This document shows, in pieces, positions 47,401 to 59,990 of a DNA stretch of 64,000 nucleotides. A program made the position numbers and the translations under genes. The stretch is from the NCBI RefSeq assembly GCF_032062135.1, contig NC_092868.1:45015603-45079602 (forward strand). Reading direction: 5' to 3'. Below the pieces are notes generated by a model. It saw only the letters and a list, made by a program, of their open reading frames with translations, did not search any database and had not been told where the DNA came from. How positions within the stretch are numbered: the stretch's first letter is position 1; each line of letters opens with the position of its first letter. The stretch is from Pyxicephalus adspersus (Eukaryota; Chordata; Amphibia; Anura; Pyxicephalidae).

Positions 47401-50400
47401 TGGGATATGCCCGGTACCCTGGCTTCCGTCAAGTCTAATCCCCTGCTGGGACTAAATTCATTCCGGCACAGGAGTTACATCCCAGTCTGACCAATCAGGA
47501 TGGCCGAATATCTGAAAACGCTTGCTACTATTCTAGTTGACAAAGATCTTTGCGAGAGCAATAAGGGGTACCTAAAACCCAAATACACTTATATGGTCCC
47601 TTTGAAGACTTTAAATCTATCACTAAAGTACCTTATTCTGTCCATTTTGGCAAGTTAAAAAAAAAATCCCTCTTGCCAGCATAACAAGAAAACTCCAAGC
47701 TTTAGCTACTAAAAAGGTAGATTTGACTTGAGTTTAAATTGGACCCATAATGAGGTATAGCATTAATGACCTGTTAACTCATGAGGGAAAACTAGTTCCA
47801 AAAGACGAGAGGCACCTGGTGCTTTAAGAAAGCATGGGTTTAAATATTTGTAAACAAATATAGTTCGTAGAAAGCATGGGTTTAAATTTTCTTCAACGAC
47901 TCTGGGGGATACAGACCTTTTGGCAGCTACTACCTGACCAGGTTTGATCTGAAAGGTTTAGACTGTTGCACAAGATCTCCATGTGGAAGGTTTCTTCTCC
48001 CATCACTATGCTTGACACTTGTATGCTTTAGAAACTGGTAGCTGGGCCAGAAATAAAATCTACTAAGCAAATCATGGCATTCCTGGATCAATGGACTGCT
48101 CCAGACAGCAGTGACCACAAATCATGCCTTGTGGGGTGCTGGCAGTGAACTGGAGTTTCCAATTGCTCTTGGATTTGGGCAACTAAAGGGCCAGCAGTGC
48201 AGACCAAAGGGCCATTAGCCATCATTAGGGGTTGTAAAATGCAGCCTCCAGATATACAAAGAGTACCTCCATTAAACACTTAAGCATGCAAGCCAGATAA
48301 TTGGGTCATGTCTATGTTAAAGGTGACAGGGCTTCTGGAACAGAAATACAACAGCCCCAATGGCCCTGGAATCAATCATTCGCAAATATACAACATTAAA
48401 ATTACTGGCCGGGGAAGCCATCCATTCCAATGACTGGATAACACAAGGAAAAAAAAAAAAAAAAAAAAAGCTTACTCTTCAATATTAGAATCTTGCAAAC
48501 CTTCTACATAATATTCTGCATGTAGTTCTGTCTGTACAAGTTTCCTCTTACAAATGTTGTCATTTGCAGGTCAATGGCTTCACCCACAAGGTAACACTAT
48601 GCAAGAGACACAGAACAAGCGGGCTACTATAGGTAAATGTCTAGGATGCTTAAAAAAAATAAATCTTGATATTTGGGCTGAAATGTCTAAATTCATATTC
48701 ATTTTCAAATAGTCTAGCAGATAAAATTCTTGCTTGAGCACAGTACTACCCAAGCATATTCAGTCATGGAAAAAAGTAAATTCTTTCAATCGTAAGGTTT
48801 TACATATTATGACATTATACTCACCCTTCCTAGTTCCCAAGCCTAAATCAAACCTCAGGTGCAAAACACATTTAACAGAAATCAAGCCAAAACAAAGAAG
48901 CCATGTGAGAAACCAAGTACAACCTATACTTGATCAGTGCAATCAAATGCTTGTAGAACTGTACTAAACATTTTCTGTAGGACTTTATTAGTCCCAACAT
49001 TGAGGAATTTTGGCTATTTTTTTACAAAATTGCTTTACTTCGAGCCTTGTGGGTATTTGTTTATGCACTGCACTCCTAGGGCACACTACAGCATTTTCAC
49101 CTAAATTTAAGGTCTGGACGATGACCGGTCCCTTGCAACACCTTGATTCATTTTAAGCCAATCTTTTGTATATTTGCTGTGTGCTTAGGATCATTGTCCT
49201 GTTCCATGACCTAATTTTATTCAGAGCAGTTCATTTTATGGAGATACCTGTTCCCATTCTCCTTTCCATGTACTCAGGAACTGCCTACACAACCCTGCTA
49301 TGCGAGTCCTTACATAGATTGAAAAGCTTTGTGTTTCTGTTCTTTATTTCATTTTAATATGATTAGGAATTTGTTATTAGCAAGACAATCCTCAGTGTTC
49401 CCAAAGAGCTCTGCAAAATGCATATAGATAGTGGGGGACTTCAAATCTATGAAGTCAATAAAACCTTTTTTATACAAGGGGTTACTTTGAAATTATATGG
49501 TCAGTGTTAGGCATACACATCCATAAGTGTTACCAATGCACTGTAAAATAGGTTTTTGGGTGTTGGTGAGGTTAGCATTTAGGTTTTTAACCTTTGATTT
49601 ACAAATCCTATACATTTTCCTATAGGAATTGTGCCAGCATACCTGAATGCTCAAGACCAAAAAACTGCCAAACTTCAGCTTTGATAGAAGTGGCAGACAA
49701 TGAATCACATGCTTTCGTTACCAGCACCTGGGTGCTACTTTTCCTATGTATTCATTTGAAGTGGTATGGGGTGTACGTGGTTTTTCACATATGGCATCTG
49801 CATTGACTTGTTAAATAACACAGTAGAATTGTTATACATTAGTGTTCATCCAAAGGTTGCATTTGCCTAATTTTAAGGACCAGATTTATTTTTTTATGTC
49901 CTGACAAAATACCTGTCATTGAAAGTGTGTGTACTTTCTCACATGGCATTTTATGCAATATCAAGCTAAGTTTATTGATGCGAGTAGCACCATTTTCTCC
50001 AAATGAAATTTTGACTTCTACTTTATGCCAGTTAATCAGTTTTTAAAATTCATATAGCTTCATTAAAAAAAGTACAACTTTACAAATGTATAATTTGTAG
50101 TCATTGCAGCTTGTGAGATATGTTTAGGATTACTCCTGTTTCAAGCAGCAGAGCCCCAGTCTCCCAAATCCATTTACATATTGCTTTGTGGTAACGTTGG
50201 CACCAGAGTGCCGTGCTGCAAAGACAGAAGACCCAGTCTGACCTGGTGGGCAACAAGCTGCAAAGAGCTCTGAAAGACTGGTTGTTATGTCACATAAAAT
50301 TGGTAGTTACACACGATAAATGTTCAAATGCAAACCAAAGTGGCAAAATTAAATACTTACGGTCAAGTCCATTTATGTAACGCATCTTGATTTCACAGTG

Positions 50401-51054
50401 GCCCCAAACTGCACTGACAACAGGATAAAGTTTCTTTCCCTTAAGTCCTCTAAAAGCAGTGCCCATGTACTGTCCATCAACAATGAAACTCAGTGTACCG
50501 TCATCCATGTCTAGTACCACCAAGAATGAATCTGGCACAATAAAGGTTTCATCAGGCTCCAGAAAAGCAGGATATGTTCTACTTGGTTGGTTTTTACCAT
50601 CATGGTACAGTTTGTTCCTCCCCAAGTCCCAGCCCCAGGATTTGCAATTGCTGCCAATTAATGTGGTATATCCTACAGAATGTAGTGGTGCGTCTGCTGT
50701 TGCTACTCCGACGACGGCATGAGTCCCTCTCTGTCTCATGACCCACGTTATCTCCCACACATGTAGGCCCCGAGTGTAACCAACTTTGCCACGAATGGCA
50801 TCTGTACTTTGTGCCACCGGATGCCGGTGAAAAACAAGTTTGTCATCTTCTTTGACAAAAACATTGAGTGACCGATCGTTATTATTCCACGAGTGCTGAA
50901 GTTGTACATCATAAGGTACTGGTGGCATATCCAATAAGAGGTCCAAACGACCAGGTTTACAGTAGTCGAGACCCTGGAGATCTTGCTTTAACGGCCTGTA
51001 TGTAGGGTCCCTCATATCCACCGTCTTTATGCCTCCTGTTACCTTCTGACCCAT
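44323..51054 (-). CDS. SPSB1: SPRY domain-containing SOCS box protein 1
   Basis: SPSB1 is the substrate-recognition adaptor of a Cullin5-Elongin B/C-Rbx2 E3 ubiquitin ligase. Known mammalian targets bind its SPRY domain, notably inducible NO synthase through an acidic-asparagine motif, and the TGF-beta type II receptor. It acts in the cytosol. The coding parts are 50361-51054 (231 codons plus one base) and 44323-44450. The splice GAC C|CT GAA restores D-P-E, and the total is 273 residues plus stop, the known vertebrate length. Residues 1-32 include [19 protein letters not shown]. The SPRY/B30.2 domain covers about residues 33-231. The SOCS box (about 232-273) has a BC box (L-x3-C in [10 protein letters not shown]) and a Cul5 box (LPLP). 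The start ATG has A at -3 and G at +4, with an in-frame stop 22 codons upstream. SPSB4 is the closest paralogue, but the N-terminus matches SPSB1. No frame damage is visible. Confidence 0.97.
44768..44970 (+). mobile_element. hAT-like MITE (family C), fragment in SPSB1 intron 2
   Basis: It carries TCTCAGGTCAGTTTAAGTGA, GATCTTTCTGGCTAGC and a GGGTCCCCAAATGTTAAGGG end. Confidence 0.55.
46420..46690 (+). mobile_element. Interspersed repeat family F in SPSB1 intron 2
   Basis: It carries CAGGATGCCCGGAATTTC, CAGCAGCTGCCAAAACTG and AAACAAGATGGCTGAG, colinear with 31975-32285. Confidence 0.55.
47285..47560 (+). mobile_element. Interspersed repeat family F in SPSB1 intron 2, second copy
   Basis: It carries AAGCAGGCAGGAGATG, GATATGCCCGGTACCC, CAGGAGTTACATCCCAG and CCAATCAGGATGGCCGAA. 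Confidence 0.55.
50361..51054 (-). CDS. SPSB1: SPSB1 exon 2 coding part: N-terminus and SPRY domain
   Basis: This single exon encodes residues 1-231 and ends GAC-C before the donor GTAAGT. Conserved SPRY blocks visible include [72 protein letters not shown] and [20 protein letters not shown] few positions differ from the human protein but no conserved block is lost. Confidence 0.97.
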
Positions 51055-51173
51055 AATCCAATGCAGTTTTACTTTTATGGTGCCAAAGGCAATATCATCC
51101 AGATGTCCAGCCCCTTGTGTTCACTGCCCAGTAGAAGGTTCCTAGGTTGTTATTGATTCCAGGCCAGGCTATC
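51055..51173 (-). other. SPSB1: SPSB1 exon 2, 5' UTR part
   Basis: On the - strand the acceptor CACCTTTCTGTATTAG is followed by GATAGCC at 51173. From there non-coding sequence with an in-frame stop leads to the ATG. This fits the known SPSB1 structure, with the start codon in exon 2. Confidence 0.8.
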
Positions 51174-52249
51174 CTAATACAGAAAGGTGAAAAAAGTTAA
51201 TGATTGAATATTATTCCAAATTAAACTTTAAAGTTGACGTTGGCAGCATTGATGCCAAAATGAAATGACAGAAGGGAAAGCAACATACACAGGTGTAATA
51301 AGGACATTGGAGCATAAAATGACCATTGGAACAAAAAAATGTACATTTCACAGAAGGTCATCAGTAAAGAAATTAATTTTGCTGCCTTTTTGTATTAAGC
51401 AATAGGCTAAATGGCAAAGTAACAGCTGCACAAGTAGGAGGATTGTTCTGCAATGTACTTCCTCTATCTGAAACAGTCTATTATTTTGAAACTTTACATA
51501 TTTGGTATTCTCATTAAAGCTAAACTGTAGCAAAACATACAGGTAAGATAAAATGTATTGACAGGCATAAACATCTGATATATGCCAGTCCTAAAAATAC
51601 TTGAGGAACCCTCAGACATTAATTTCAGAATCAGCACTTTACAGGTCAAAAGCAGTTTTGAAAAAAGTTAAACTTCCTGAATGTTTAGTGAATACACAGA
51701 ACTGGCTTATCTATAATAGAGTTCCGATTAAAAAAAACCTACACCATCACAGGAAAAAACACACACACACACTTGAGGTAAAGCTAAAACAGCCATCAAG
51801 AAGTGTCATAGGTTTGCCTACACTTTAGCAAAGCAATCTGAATTATTGTACTGGACTGTGACCCATTACTGTTTTGCACCTTAAAGGCCCTTTTTTTACA
51901 GCCAACACACTGACCACAATGCTGAGAGTCACCAAATCCCAGAAATGTTCTTTTTTTGTGCAGCTGCTGCTGACTCACCAACACAAAAACCTAGAACCAA
52001 TAACTTATTAAGCAACATTTTATTCTGCATATTGTAGTAGGAGAACTCAACAAGTCACATCTTAAACTGAGTTTAAAAAGTATAAAGATATGTAAAGACA
52101 AAAAAAAATATTTAAGGTAGCAGTGGTAAAGGTTTAACCCTCTGGGAAAGCATTGCTACCTAAAGAGAAAAACTACATTTAGACATCACAACAGCACAGA
52201 TAGGGAAGGAGTTATAGTTAATGTTAAACTCCTCTTTGAAGAAAATGCT

Positions 52250-52555
52250 TTGGTCCCTGTTGTATCTTCAAAATAGGAAGTTATTGGAAATCTTAGGAGG
52301 GGATAGAACACTACTAAAAATGCTATGTGATACCAATCCCTGTTTCCTTGCAGGGCGCCACCATCTTCCTCTTCTTGGAGAATCTTTGTCCATCTTGCTT
52401 GACCAGGATGACTCCTGCTCAGGATTGTTGAGTATCTTGCTGATGCTGCAAAAGGTGTGATCAGGAAGGTATGAGGGGTTATTGAAGAAGGGACATGGTC
52501 TGTCCCCTTTCTGCAATAATGGTCTGCCCGATTTTGTATTCCATACATAGCCCCG
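52250..52555 (-). mobile_element. Interspersed repeat family F in SPSB1 intron 1
   Basis: Reversed, it reads TTATTGCAGAAAGGGGACAG, CTTCCTGATCACACC, AGATGGTGGCGCCCTGC and GATTTCCAATAACTTCC. Confidence 0.55.
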
Positions 52556-55427
52556 CTTTATTACTTTTCAAAAACAAAACGCTATACACACACACACACA
52601 CACAAACAAATCTCATTTTATATATTGCCAACGAGTTACACAGTGCTTTGGAGTACACAGGGTTCACCCTGGTTCTTCTCCTATCACTTCCCATTTTTGT
52701 CAGCTCTCATCTTGCATCTAGTATACATTGTAGGGATGGAGAGAATTGCAGGATTTAGTGGCTTATCAGGACTGACATAATATCCACCAATTTTAATCCA
52801 ATGGTATCTGACATATATATCACAGGAAAAAATTTGAAGTCTCGTGCCTTTTTGACAAACCAGGATTTTTCTTATTGCAGGACCTTAAAACACTCCTTTA
52901 TGTCTCAGCCAAGTGGGCAACAATGCATACATACACAGGTGCTAAAAGATATACAGAAAACTGGACTTTTTGAATCACCGCTTTCACTATATTGCCAATG
53001 TTTTACATAATTCCATTCAGTGTTCTTGCCAGTTATGAAAATCACAGGAAAGCCGGACGGCACAAGCTGCCAGGGCTGTAGTCCATTGGACTGGGTGAAG
53101 AGAAAAGCACTGGACAACAGGGGAAAAAAAACTCTAACAGTTATTTTTGAATTACAACATTTCAAAGACAAAATGTACATTTTGGATTGCACAAGTTGAA
53201 TATTTGGATAATAAGGTCAGGATTACAAGACATGACTATCAGAAGACCTTTAGTCACTCAAACTGGACGAACTCCAATCTTTACACTCACACCATCCAAT
53301 AAGTTGTACATTGCCAAAAACAAATTCTCCATCAAAGGAAACAGACGACTTTTGGCAGTTGCGAAATTGAATATATTATAGCATTTACTGAAATTTTTAC
53401 TTGTTTATGACCATCTTCAAGTACACATTGTGTGAACATTAATAAAAATGTCATGTATGGTTTAGAAGATGTGGCCCAGCTATACATAAAAAAACGATGC
53501 TTATTTATGTGGGAAGCAATCTGCAAGTTCATCAGTCACTTCAGACTAAAAAACTAAATGGCTTATCCTGTAACCTCAGCAGTTCTTCAGAAATCTGCAA
53601 CTGACTGTTTAGCTCACATTTCATGTTTAAAAGTTCTATGTGTAATCTTGTGTAGATCTGATCTGCCCCCAGATGTCCGTAGACTGCTGGCTAGCATCAT
53701 TTAACCCACACCCTCAGACCAAATCATCCTGTACGTCAGTCATGGACGGGACCATGGAAAGAGAAGCTGCTCATATGATACGCAGATTGGCTTTTGTGCT
53801 GCTCATTCCTTTTACACTCCAGCTTTATTGTACAGAAACTGATACCAAGTCACACATAGGTACTTGCACTGTACAAAACATTCAATGAGTTATTGATTAC
53901 ATAGTTGCAATAATTTATGGGGTCAATCCCAATAAAATAATTCAGACTACACTTATTGCATGTCATTACCATAGCAGTGACTCAAAAATGGAAAGAAAAT
54001 GATCAGGAAAATTTGACTAAGGTCAGAATGACACACAAATGATTTCTCCATATTTCCTTTAAAAGTAACCAAAAGTGCTAATAAACAAGAACAGATTGTT
54101 GCAAAATTCATCTTCCCCTGCAAAACCTTTTCTGCTGCAAGGTGTCCTCTGCATCATTTCAGGGACCCCAATCACCAACTTAAATTTATTGCATAGCACA
54201 GCCTTATGGCTCGTTCAGATTAAAAAGCAGGATAAGGTACTGAAGTGAGAATAGCCAAAAGCAGCAAATTTAGCCTCACTTTTCTTACAAAGTGGGAGCA
54301 GATGATACAAGGAATTAACCCAAAACCAACCTGAGAAATCGCCACTATTCAATGCTTACTGGTAATGTTACCTGACAAAAAGGCAGAATACCCAATTTAT
54401 GCATTTCACACACAAAAAACTAAAAGAAAACCAACCATATGCAGTGGTGAGTAAGAAACAGGTTGACTTTACTATCCCTCCTTCTCCAGCTGCACATTAT
54501 TACTTTGCTGCAGCTCTATTATGCAGAATCAATAAAAAGCCCTGTGTAATTTAAGTTAGTGATTACACAGGGATATGGACACCACCTATGTGATAGCGCT
54601 GGCTAACTTACCCAGTCACATCAAGTGAGACAAATGCACCTCCATTCCCTGAAATGACAACAATATCATTTGCTCCTAATGCCTGGGGAATGACTTGCAG
54701 GGAGCAATGGAAATGATATTATGCTGCTGGAGAGAAAATCATATTAAGCCTATGGGCACACGTTTGCTTTACAGAACTGCACAGTAAATTAAGAGGAAAC
54801 TGATGATCCAAATTACTTTTTCTCATTTTCTTAATCAGAGTTGGCTTTTAAGGAACGTTTGCAGCTTTAACAAACCAGGTAGCAGATTGTGGTCTTCACC
54901 CTTTGTTCTTTAAGAGGAATTAATATCAGAAGGAAAATAATTAATGGCCTGTATGTGAATGTACAGATTCCAGAAGCCATCATCCCTCAAGCTTTGCTAC
55001 TTCATGAAGTCACCAAATGGAACAAGTAGGAAAATGGATGTCGCCATTAGATATCTAATTTTAGTGTTAGCAACAGGAATAAGGTCATTGTAAATCAGAC
55101 CTTCCGACAGACCTGTCATTAAATGCCCAGTCACAGAAGACTGAAAAACATGGGTAAAATGCACATTTTTCTGCTTTTACTTCTACAGAACTTGGTAAGA
55201 AAGCCCAACACCCAGGGCAATGTTCACCAAGGTCACAACCCCTACAATTTGGACTAGCAAAGTCGATTTCTTTCCCAGCAAAATAATGCTGCTTGTTCCC
55301 CCAAAGAGCTATGTGTATGAAAGGGTCTTGGATGCAATTTTGGGGGCATGACTACATAAATACAAACATACTTCCAGCAGCTAATCCTTCAAAATGTTTT
55401 CCTCTTGCTGTGGAAAATGGTGTTAAG

Positions 55428-55545
55428 CTTTATTTATAAAGTGCCAACATATTAAACAGTGCTGTACAGTAAATCCGAGATGCAAATGAGACAAAGACAG
55501 GAGGGGAGATACTGCCAAAAGTGCTAACAAACTGGAGACTTCACC
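55428..55545 (-). repeat. L2-type 3' tail repeat (family B), diverged
   Basis: Reversed, it reads CTCCTGTCTTTGTCTCATTT, ACTGTACAGCACTG and TAATATGTTGGCACTTTAT. Confidence 0.55.
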
Positions 55546-55612
55546 TCAAGATCGGAGGGGGTTGATTGCCTGGACTTATAGCTAACAAATTTATTCTACT
55601 GTAGAGAACCTG

Positions 55613-55953
55613 CTAAAGACGGCTATATTCCTTCGTCCACAGTACACAAGCAATTATCGTTGGAAAGGATCTTTCACGATTCCTTTCCAACAACTAAGGA
55701 CTGCACGATGCATGAACATGCGGTGGTGTACATACAGCACCATTCTGCTCTATGGAGAGGGGAGAATGACAGGGAGGTACCCCGCTGCGCTCTCTCCCCT
55801 TCACTTCCAATACGATCATTCAATGTCCATGGATCTGCCAGGACAGTCATTCGAATTGACGACGAGCCCTGTGCACACGCATGATTCTCTTTCCGATATC
55901 AGCCCGGAGCCGATTATTGGACAAGAACCATTGCACGTGTGTACCTAGCCTTA
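55613..55953. mobile_element. Family M MITE, diverged copy
   Basis: A left block ACAAGCAATTATCGTTGG is mirrored by the right block CCGATTATTGGACAAG. The end CACGTGTGTACCTAGCC parallels the ACACACTT / GTGTGTA ends of the element at 23086-23508. The interior again has scattered CGAT words. Confidence 0.5.
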
Positions 55954-56364
55954 GGCTCATTGTAAATTCAAAGTCTACTAACATATAAATACAATAAATT
56001 AAGGTAAGCTTCAGCTCTATCAGCAGCCCCAGCCTAATCACAATTAAAGCACATAGACTGAAAATGTAAACAATGGAGTATATAAAATATTTGTACACTG
56101 TATTAATCTTCAAATCATTTGACAAACAGCTTCTTGAAGAAAAGCTGCCCATTATCTACACTCTGTAATATTGACTTTTGACCCTCAAAGCAAATTACAA
56201 CTAGTGTTATCTAATCAAATAGAGATTGTTGTAACATGTTTAAAAACTAAAGATATACATGTGTACAGCCCATAAATACTGATACATAAGTGAATGAAAA
56301 TAAATATTTGTAATGATTTTCTGTGTAGGTTTTAAAATGACCGTGTAGCACAGTTTCACATTTA

Positions 56365-56540
56365 AAAATCCATGATCAGGCAAGGCATTCTTGCAGAAGG
56401 GACAGGCAATGTCCTATCCGCAATAATCTTACCTGCTTGATGGCCCCTGGAGAGAAAAAAGAAAAGCTGAGCTGCACAATACTGTTTTCCCCTGCACATG
56501 CTGGGAATTAATGAACTCCTGTGGGGTGAGGACAGAGGGA
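56365..56540 (+). mobile_element. Interspersed repeat family F in SPSB1 intron 1
   Basis: It carries GATCAGGCAAGGCATTCTTG, CAGAAGGGACAGGCAATG and GCTGAGCTGCACAATAC. Confidence 0.55.
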
Positions 56541-56854
56541 AAAGGATAGAACTTTTATAGATGACTGTGCCCCCATCTGTCTGGACAGGAAAGCTTTCCA
56601 GGTGGGACACAGTGCAACAAGTCACATATATTTGGTACAGGCCGATTACTACTGGCAGCGTCTGTCCTGGTAATAATTGCTCCTTTCTCTAGTCATGCAT
56701 TCACAGGGACATGTAAGGAGCTGCTACAAGGTCAACAGCTTCAATTAAAGAACGGACTTGACAGAAGTGTTTATTTTAAGGTCTACCCAAAATTAAAAAC
56801 AAGTTTTGGCTGGAGCTGCCCAGCTTATGCAAAACATTGCAACCTGGTTTGTGA

Positions 56855-56932
56855 ACTAGCCAAAATTGGAACAGATGTCAGGGCAGGACCAAAGCAGGTC
56901 CTGCCCTGACATCTGTTCCAATTTTGGCTAGT
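56855..56932. repeat. Perfect 36-bp inverted repeat (hairpin)
   Basis: 56855-56890 is the exact reverse complement of 56897-56932, with only AAAGCA between. Both arms contain ACAGATGTCAGGGCAGGACC or its complement. The arms show no mismatch, unlike every other foldback in the window. Confidence 0.95.
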
Positions 56933-57274
56933 ATTGAAGAATGTGCCAAGACTACATTGCCTTTCCCTATGAATTCATCCACAGAAACAAATTCACCATA
57001 GCAAGCCTAAGGAGATTCTGTAGTGCTTTTTCCCTTCCAAATGTAGGCACAATTGTATGGAATATTAGGTGTTAACAGGTAAATGTAGGAGTATTATCTA
57101 TACTGCATGAATACCAAGCATATAGGCTGCCATGGACCAAAGTTTATTACCAGCAAATAAGGAGTTTACACTGGTTTGAAACCATACCATGCTTACATAC
57201 AAAAACGTAAGTGTTGCAGCAAGGCAAATCACATGCACAGGTATGAATGTGCTTGGTTGCCATGACCTGTAAAT

Positions 57275-57530
57275 CTAAAGTCCCACTTTCAGAAAGGAAC
57301 AGGTGATGTTGCTCCTGCAATAACTGCTCTTACCTGCCCGATTGCAGGCCAGCCATGAAATTTTGCCTTCCCCTGAGGGTTCTGGGAATGATATCCCATT
57401 CACCTGTGCAGGAGTAAAGTCATCCCAGCCCGGCCAAACAGAAGGACTGAAAATCAGAAAGCAGAAGGAGATGGCTACACCTGAATAGGGTAAGGCGAGT
57501 ATTTATAAGTTTAGCTCTGCTTTAATAATC
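57275..57530 (+). mobile_element. Interspersed repeat family F in SPSB1 intron 1
   Basis: It carries TTCAGAAAGGAACAGGTGAT, GTTCTGGGAATGATATCCC, GTCATCCCAGCCCGGCC and AGTTTAGCTCTGCTTTA. Confidence 0.55.
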
Positions 57531-59079
57531 CCTAAATGAACCTTACCAGCAAATTGCAATGCATCTTTTTCAATGGAGCAGCATGCAAGACTTACATTGG
57601 CTGTCAACTGCAACATAGGACAATGATGACATGGAAAAAAATTGCACAACTTCTGACACCCTCATGGTCATCCATTCAACAAATTGGACTTTCCCCCAAC
57701 CAATCAGCACCATCCTTTATTTCACAATGATGATGTTTAATTATAGGGTGGGGAACACACAACATGGTCTATATTTGTAAATTATTTACTACAAGGTTAT
57801 AGCTTGCATCCAATGGGAACCCCTGGCTAACAGATACAATTACCTGGAATTTACTTGTTGATCAGACACAAACAACGAAGTGTTAACTATAGTTTTAATA
57901 TCCATGCAAGTGTGCATGTGTGTGCTAGAAGTTTACTATGCCAACACATCCTCACACTTATAATCAAGTATATACAATCTTTTTGCCAAGAGGAGGATTA
58001 AGTTTTCATTCCTCCCCTGTGTACAAAACAAATGCTAGAGAAATACTGACTCAATAGCTGAGAAGACCCATAGACTGGAATGCTGTACAAAGGCCATCGT
58101 TTTCATCAAAAATTGTACAAGTCCCATGACCGCTTCTACCTGCTGTATTATCCACAAAGCTTCCTGGAATAAAACTGCTATTAATGGCTCTTGAGAAACA
58201 GCTACAAGAAAAGCAAGTACAACTACTTGATGGCACATTGTGCAGGTGTGAAACATGTCATTAAAACTCATGAAACTCATTATCAGTTGCTTACTGAACA
58301 GTACAATGCTATCGCTGAAACAATGAATCCGATGTACTGCAGGAGTAGCAATTTGTAACAATTTCATAAACAGGAGGCACACTGAGGAGAATACTACATG
58401 ACTGCAAAGACAACCGGTATACAGAATACAGAACCATACAGAATAGTCCTTTTATTAGTAAATGACTTTTTTTTAAATAAAAGCCCAAACTTTAAATTTT
58501 CTGCCATACGATCAGCCAGGCCCATCCCTACATTCATCCACCCCTACTTAAAAGCAAATTAGAGGCCAAATTTGTTACACAGATAATGGATCTCGATTCC
58601 CACCATCCACCAAACCAAGACCACGGTCAGAAGGGTGTCCATACTGCACCTTCAGGGTCTAAATTTCCAAACACCAAAACTAAACTTCCTGCAACAAAAA
58701 TCATCAGACTTCAGCACAAAATCCTAAGCCAGGAACTCCTTCATGCCGGGTTTCTGCTAGAACACCAGTAGGACCGATCCAGATTCACTTTTGTATGGAG
58801 ACCGGGTCTGGAAACTTATCCTGACAACTTGAAACTTTTCCTATGCACAGCAAGACATTTTACATCCTTATATACAGAGAACGAGTGGACCAATTCGTAT
58901 CAATTAAAGCTCCAATTGGGTTCAATTTAACACAAGTTACCATTCAACCAGATGAATATAATGAACAATGTAGCACTGGTGGAAGAGACGTGTTGAGATG
59001 AGTACCGCAGCCCTATGGTATTCCAGGTGCTGGGGCTCTTGTAGGAATACACAAGATCTGGATCTTTGCATCCTGACAA

Positions 59080-59990
59080 TAGTAAGAATAATGGAAAGGC
59101 TGAGGGGCTCAGCCATACCTGGTACTCATCCGTCATTAGTAGGCAGGCCAGAAGGTCACCAGGCTTCTTCATCACATATCATACTATGCCCATAGGAGGT
59201 CATCAGGCCATTGCTCTGGACCCCAAACCAGAATACATTGAAGGACTCCAGGTGCCTTCCTTACACCCCCAATCTGAGAGCCCATTCACCAGGCTCCATC
59301 CTCCCTAACATTAATATGTTTAGGTGTAAACTCCACCCAAAGTAGACCCCCCCAACCTAAGATCCATTGTTCTCCCCAAAACTATTGCCCCATCAGGAGA
59401 TCACCACCTCTACAACCCCCACCCTGAGACCACCCAGAATACTGATGTATAGCACCTCCTAGAGTTTAACAGGCACCATCACTGCCCCCCACCACCAATA
59501 TAGTGATTTATAGACAGCCCCGCCAATCACAGGTCTCAGCCTGCTCAGGGGCCACCAGGCTCCATCCCTTCAATCTTGGGGCCATGTTTATGAAGCTTGG
59601 TGTCCCCTAAGAATGGTATAAATATTATGGGATGGAGGGGCAGATATGACACCTGGTGACCCCCCCCAAGTATCTGTCCACCAATCTAACCCCCCAAATA
59701 AATTGATGTATAGAGCCATTATGGGTACCATGTCAAGTCTCAGCCCCCCAAAATTCAGTCCCAGCATGTTCATTGCATACTTTGGGGTCACCAGGACCCT
59801 CCCCCCCCCCATAGACATCACTGTGTAAACCCCTCATGGGTCACTGGGTTCCATCTCAGTAACCCCCACCCATAACACCCCATTCTATAGATGTACAGCC
59901 CCCCATCCTAAAATAAATGCCCCCAATATGGGGTACCTGGGCTCCATCTGCCCCCTCCCCCCAGTATCCCTCACAAGGTGACCTGGCTCT
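59080..59990. repeat. Degenerate C-rich minisatellite in SPSB1 intron 1
   Basis: The motifs ACCAGGCTCCATC, GATGTATAG and runs of AACCCCC / CAGCCCCCC recur at irregular spacing of roughly 80-100 bp over about 900 bp. Units are heavily diverged. Long frames open on both strands here result from the repeat. Confidence 0.5.

Larger units (their letters stand above)
44451..50360 (-). other. SPSB1: SPSB1 intron 2 (5910 bp)
   Basis: It is bounded by the donor GTAAGTATTT (reading down from 50360) and the acceptor TTTTTACAG (44451). Besides the repeats listed separately it shows a poly-A run at about 48450-48469. A direct repeat GAAAGCATGGGTTTAAAT is at about 47827 and 47873. No other exon is apparent. 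Confidence 0.9.

Noticed and set aside
50290..50360. Read-through of exon 2 past residue 231
   Set aside because: The extra residues replace the SOCS box, while a consensus donor at 50360 and the matching acceptor at 44451 restore the conserved 273-residue protein.
50459..50722. 87-codon + strand frame
   Set aside because: It is antisense to the SPRY-coding exon of SPSB1.
52476..52694. Overlapping ORFs around the (CA)n run
   Set aside because: They are explained by the microsatellite and a family F repeat.
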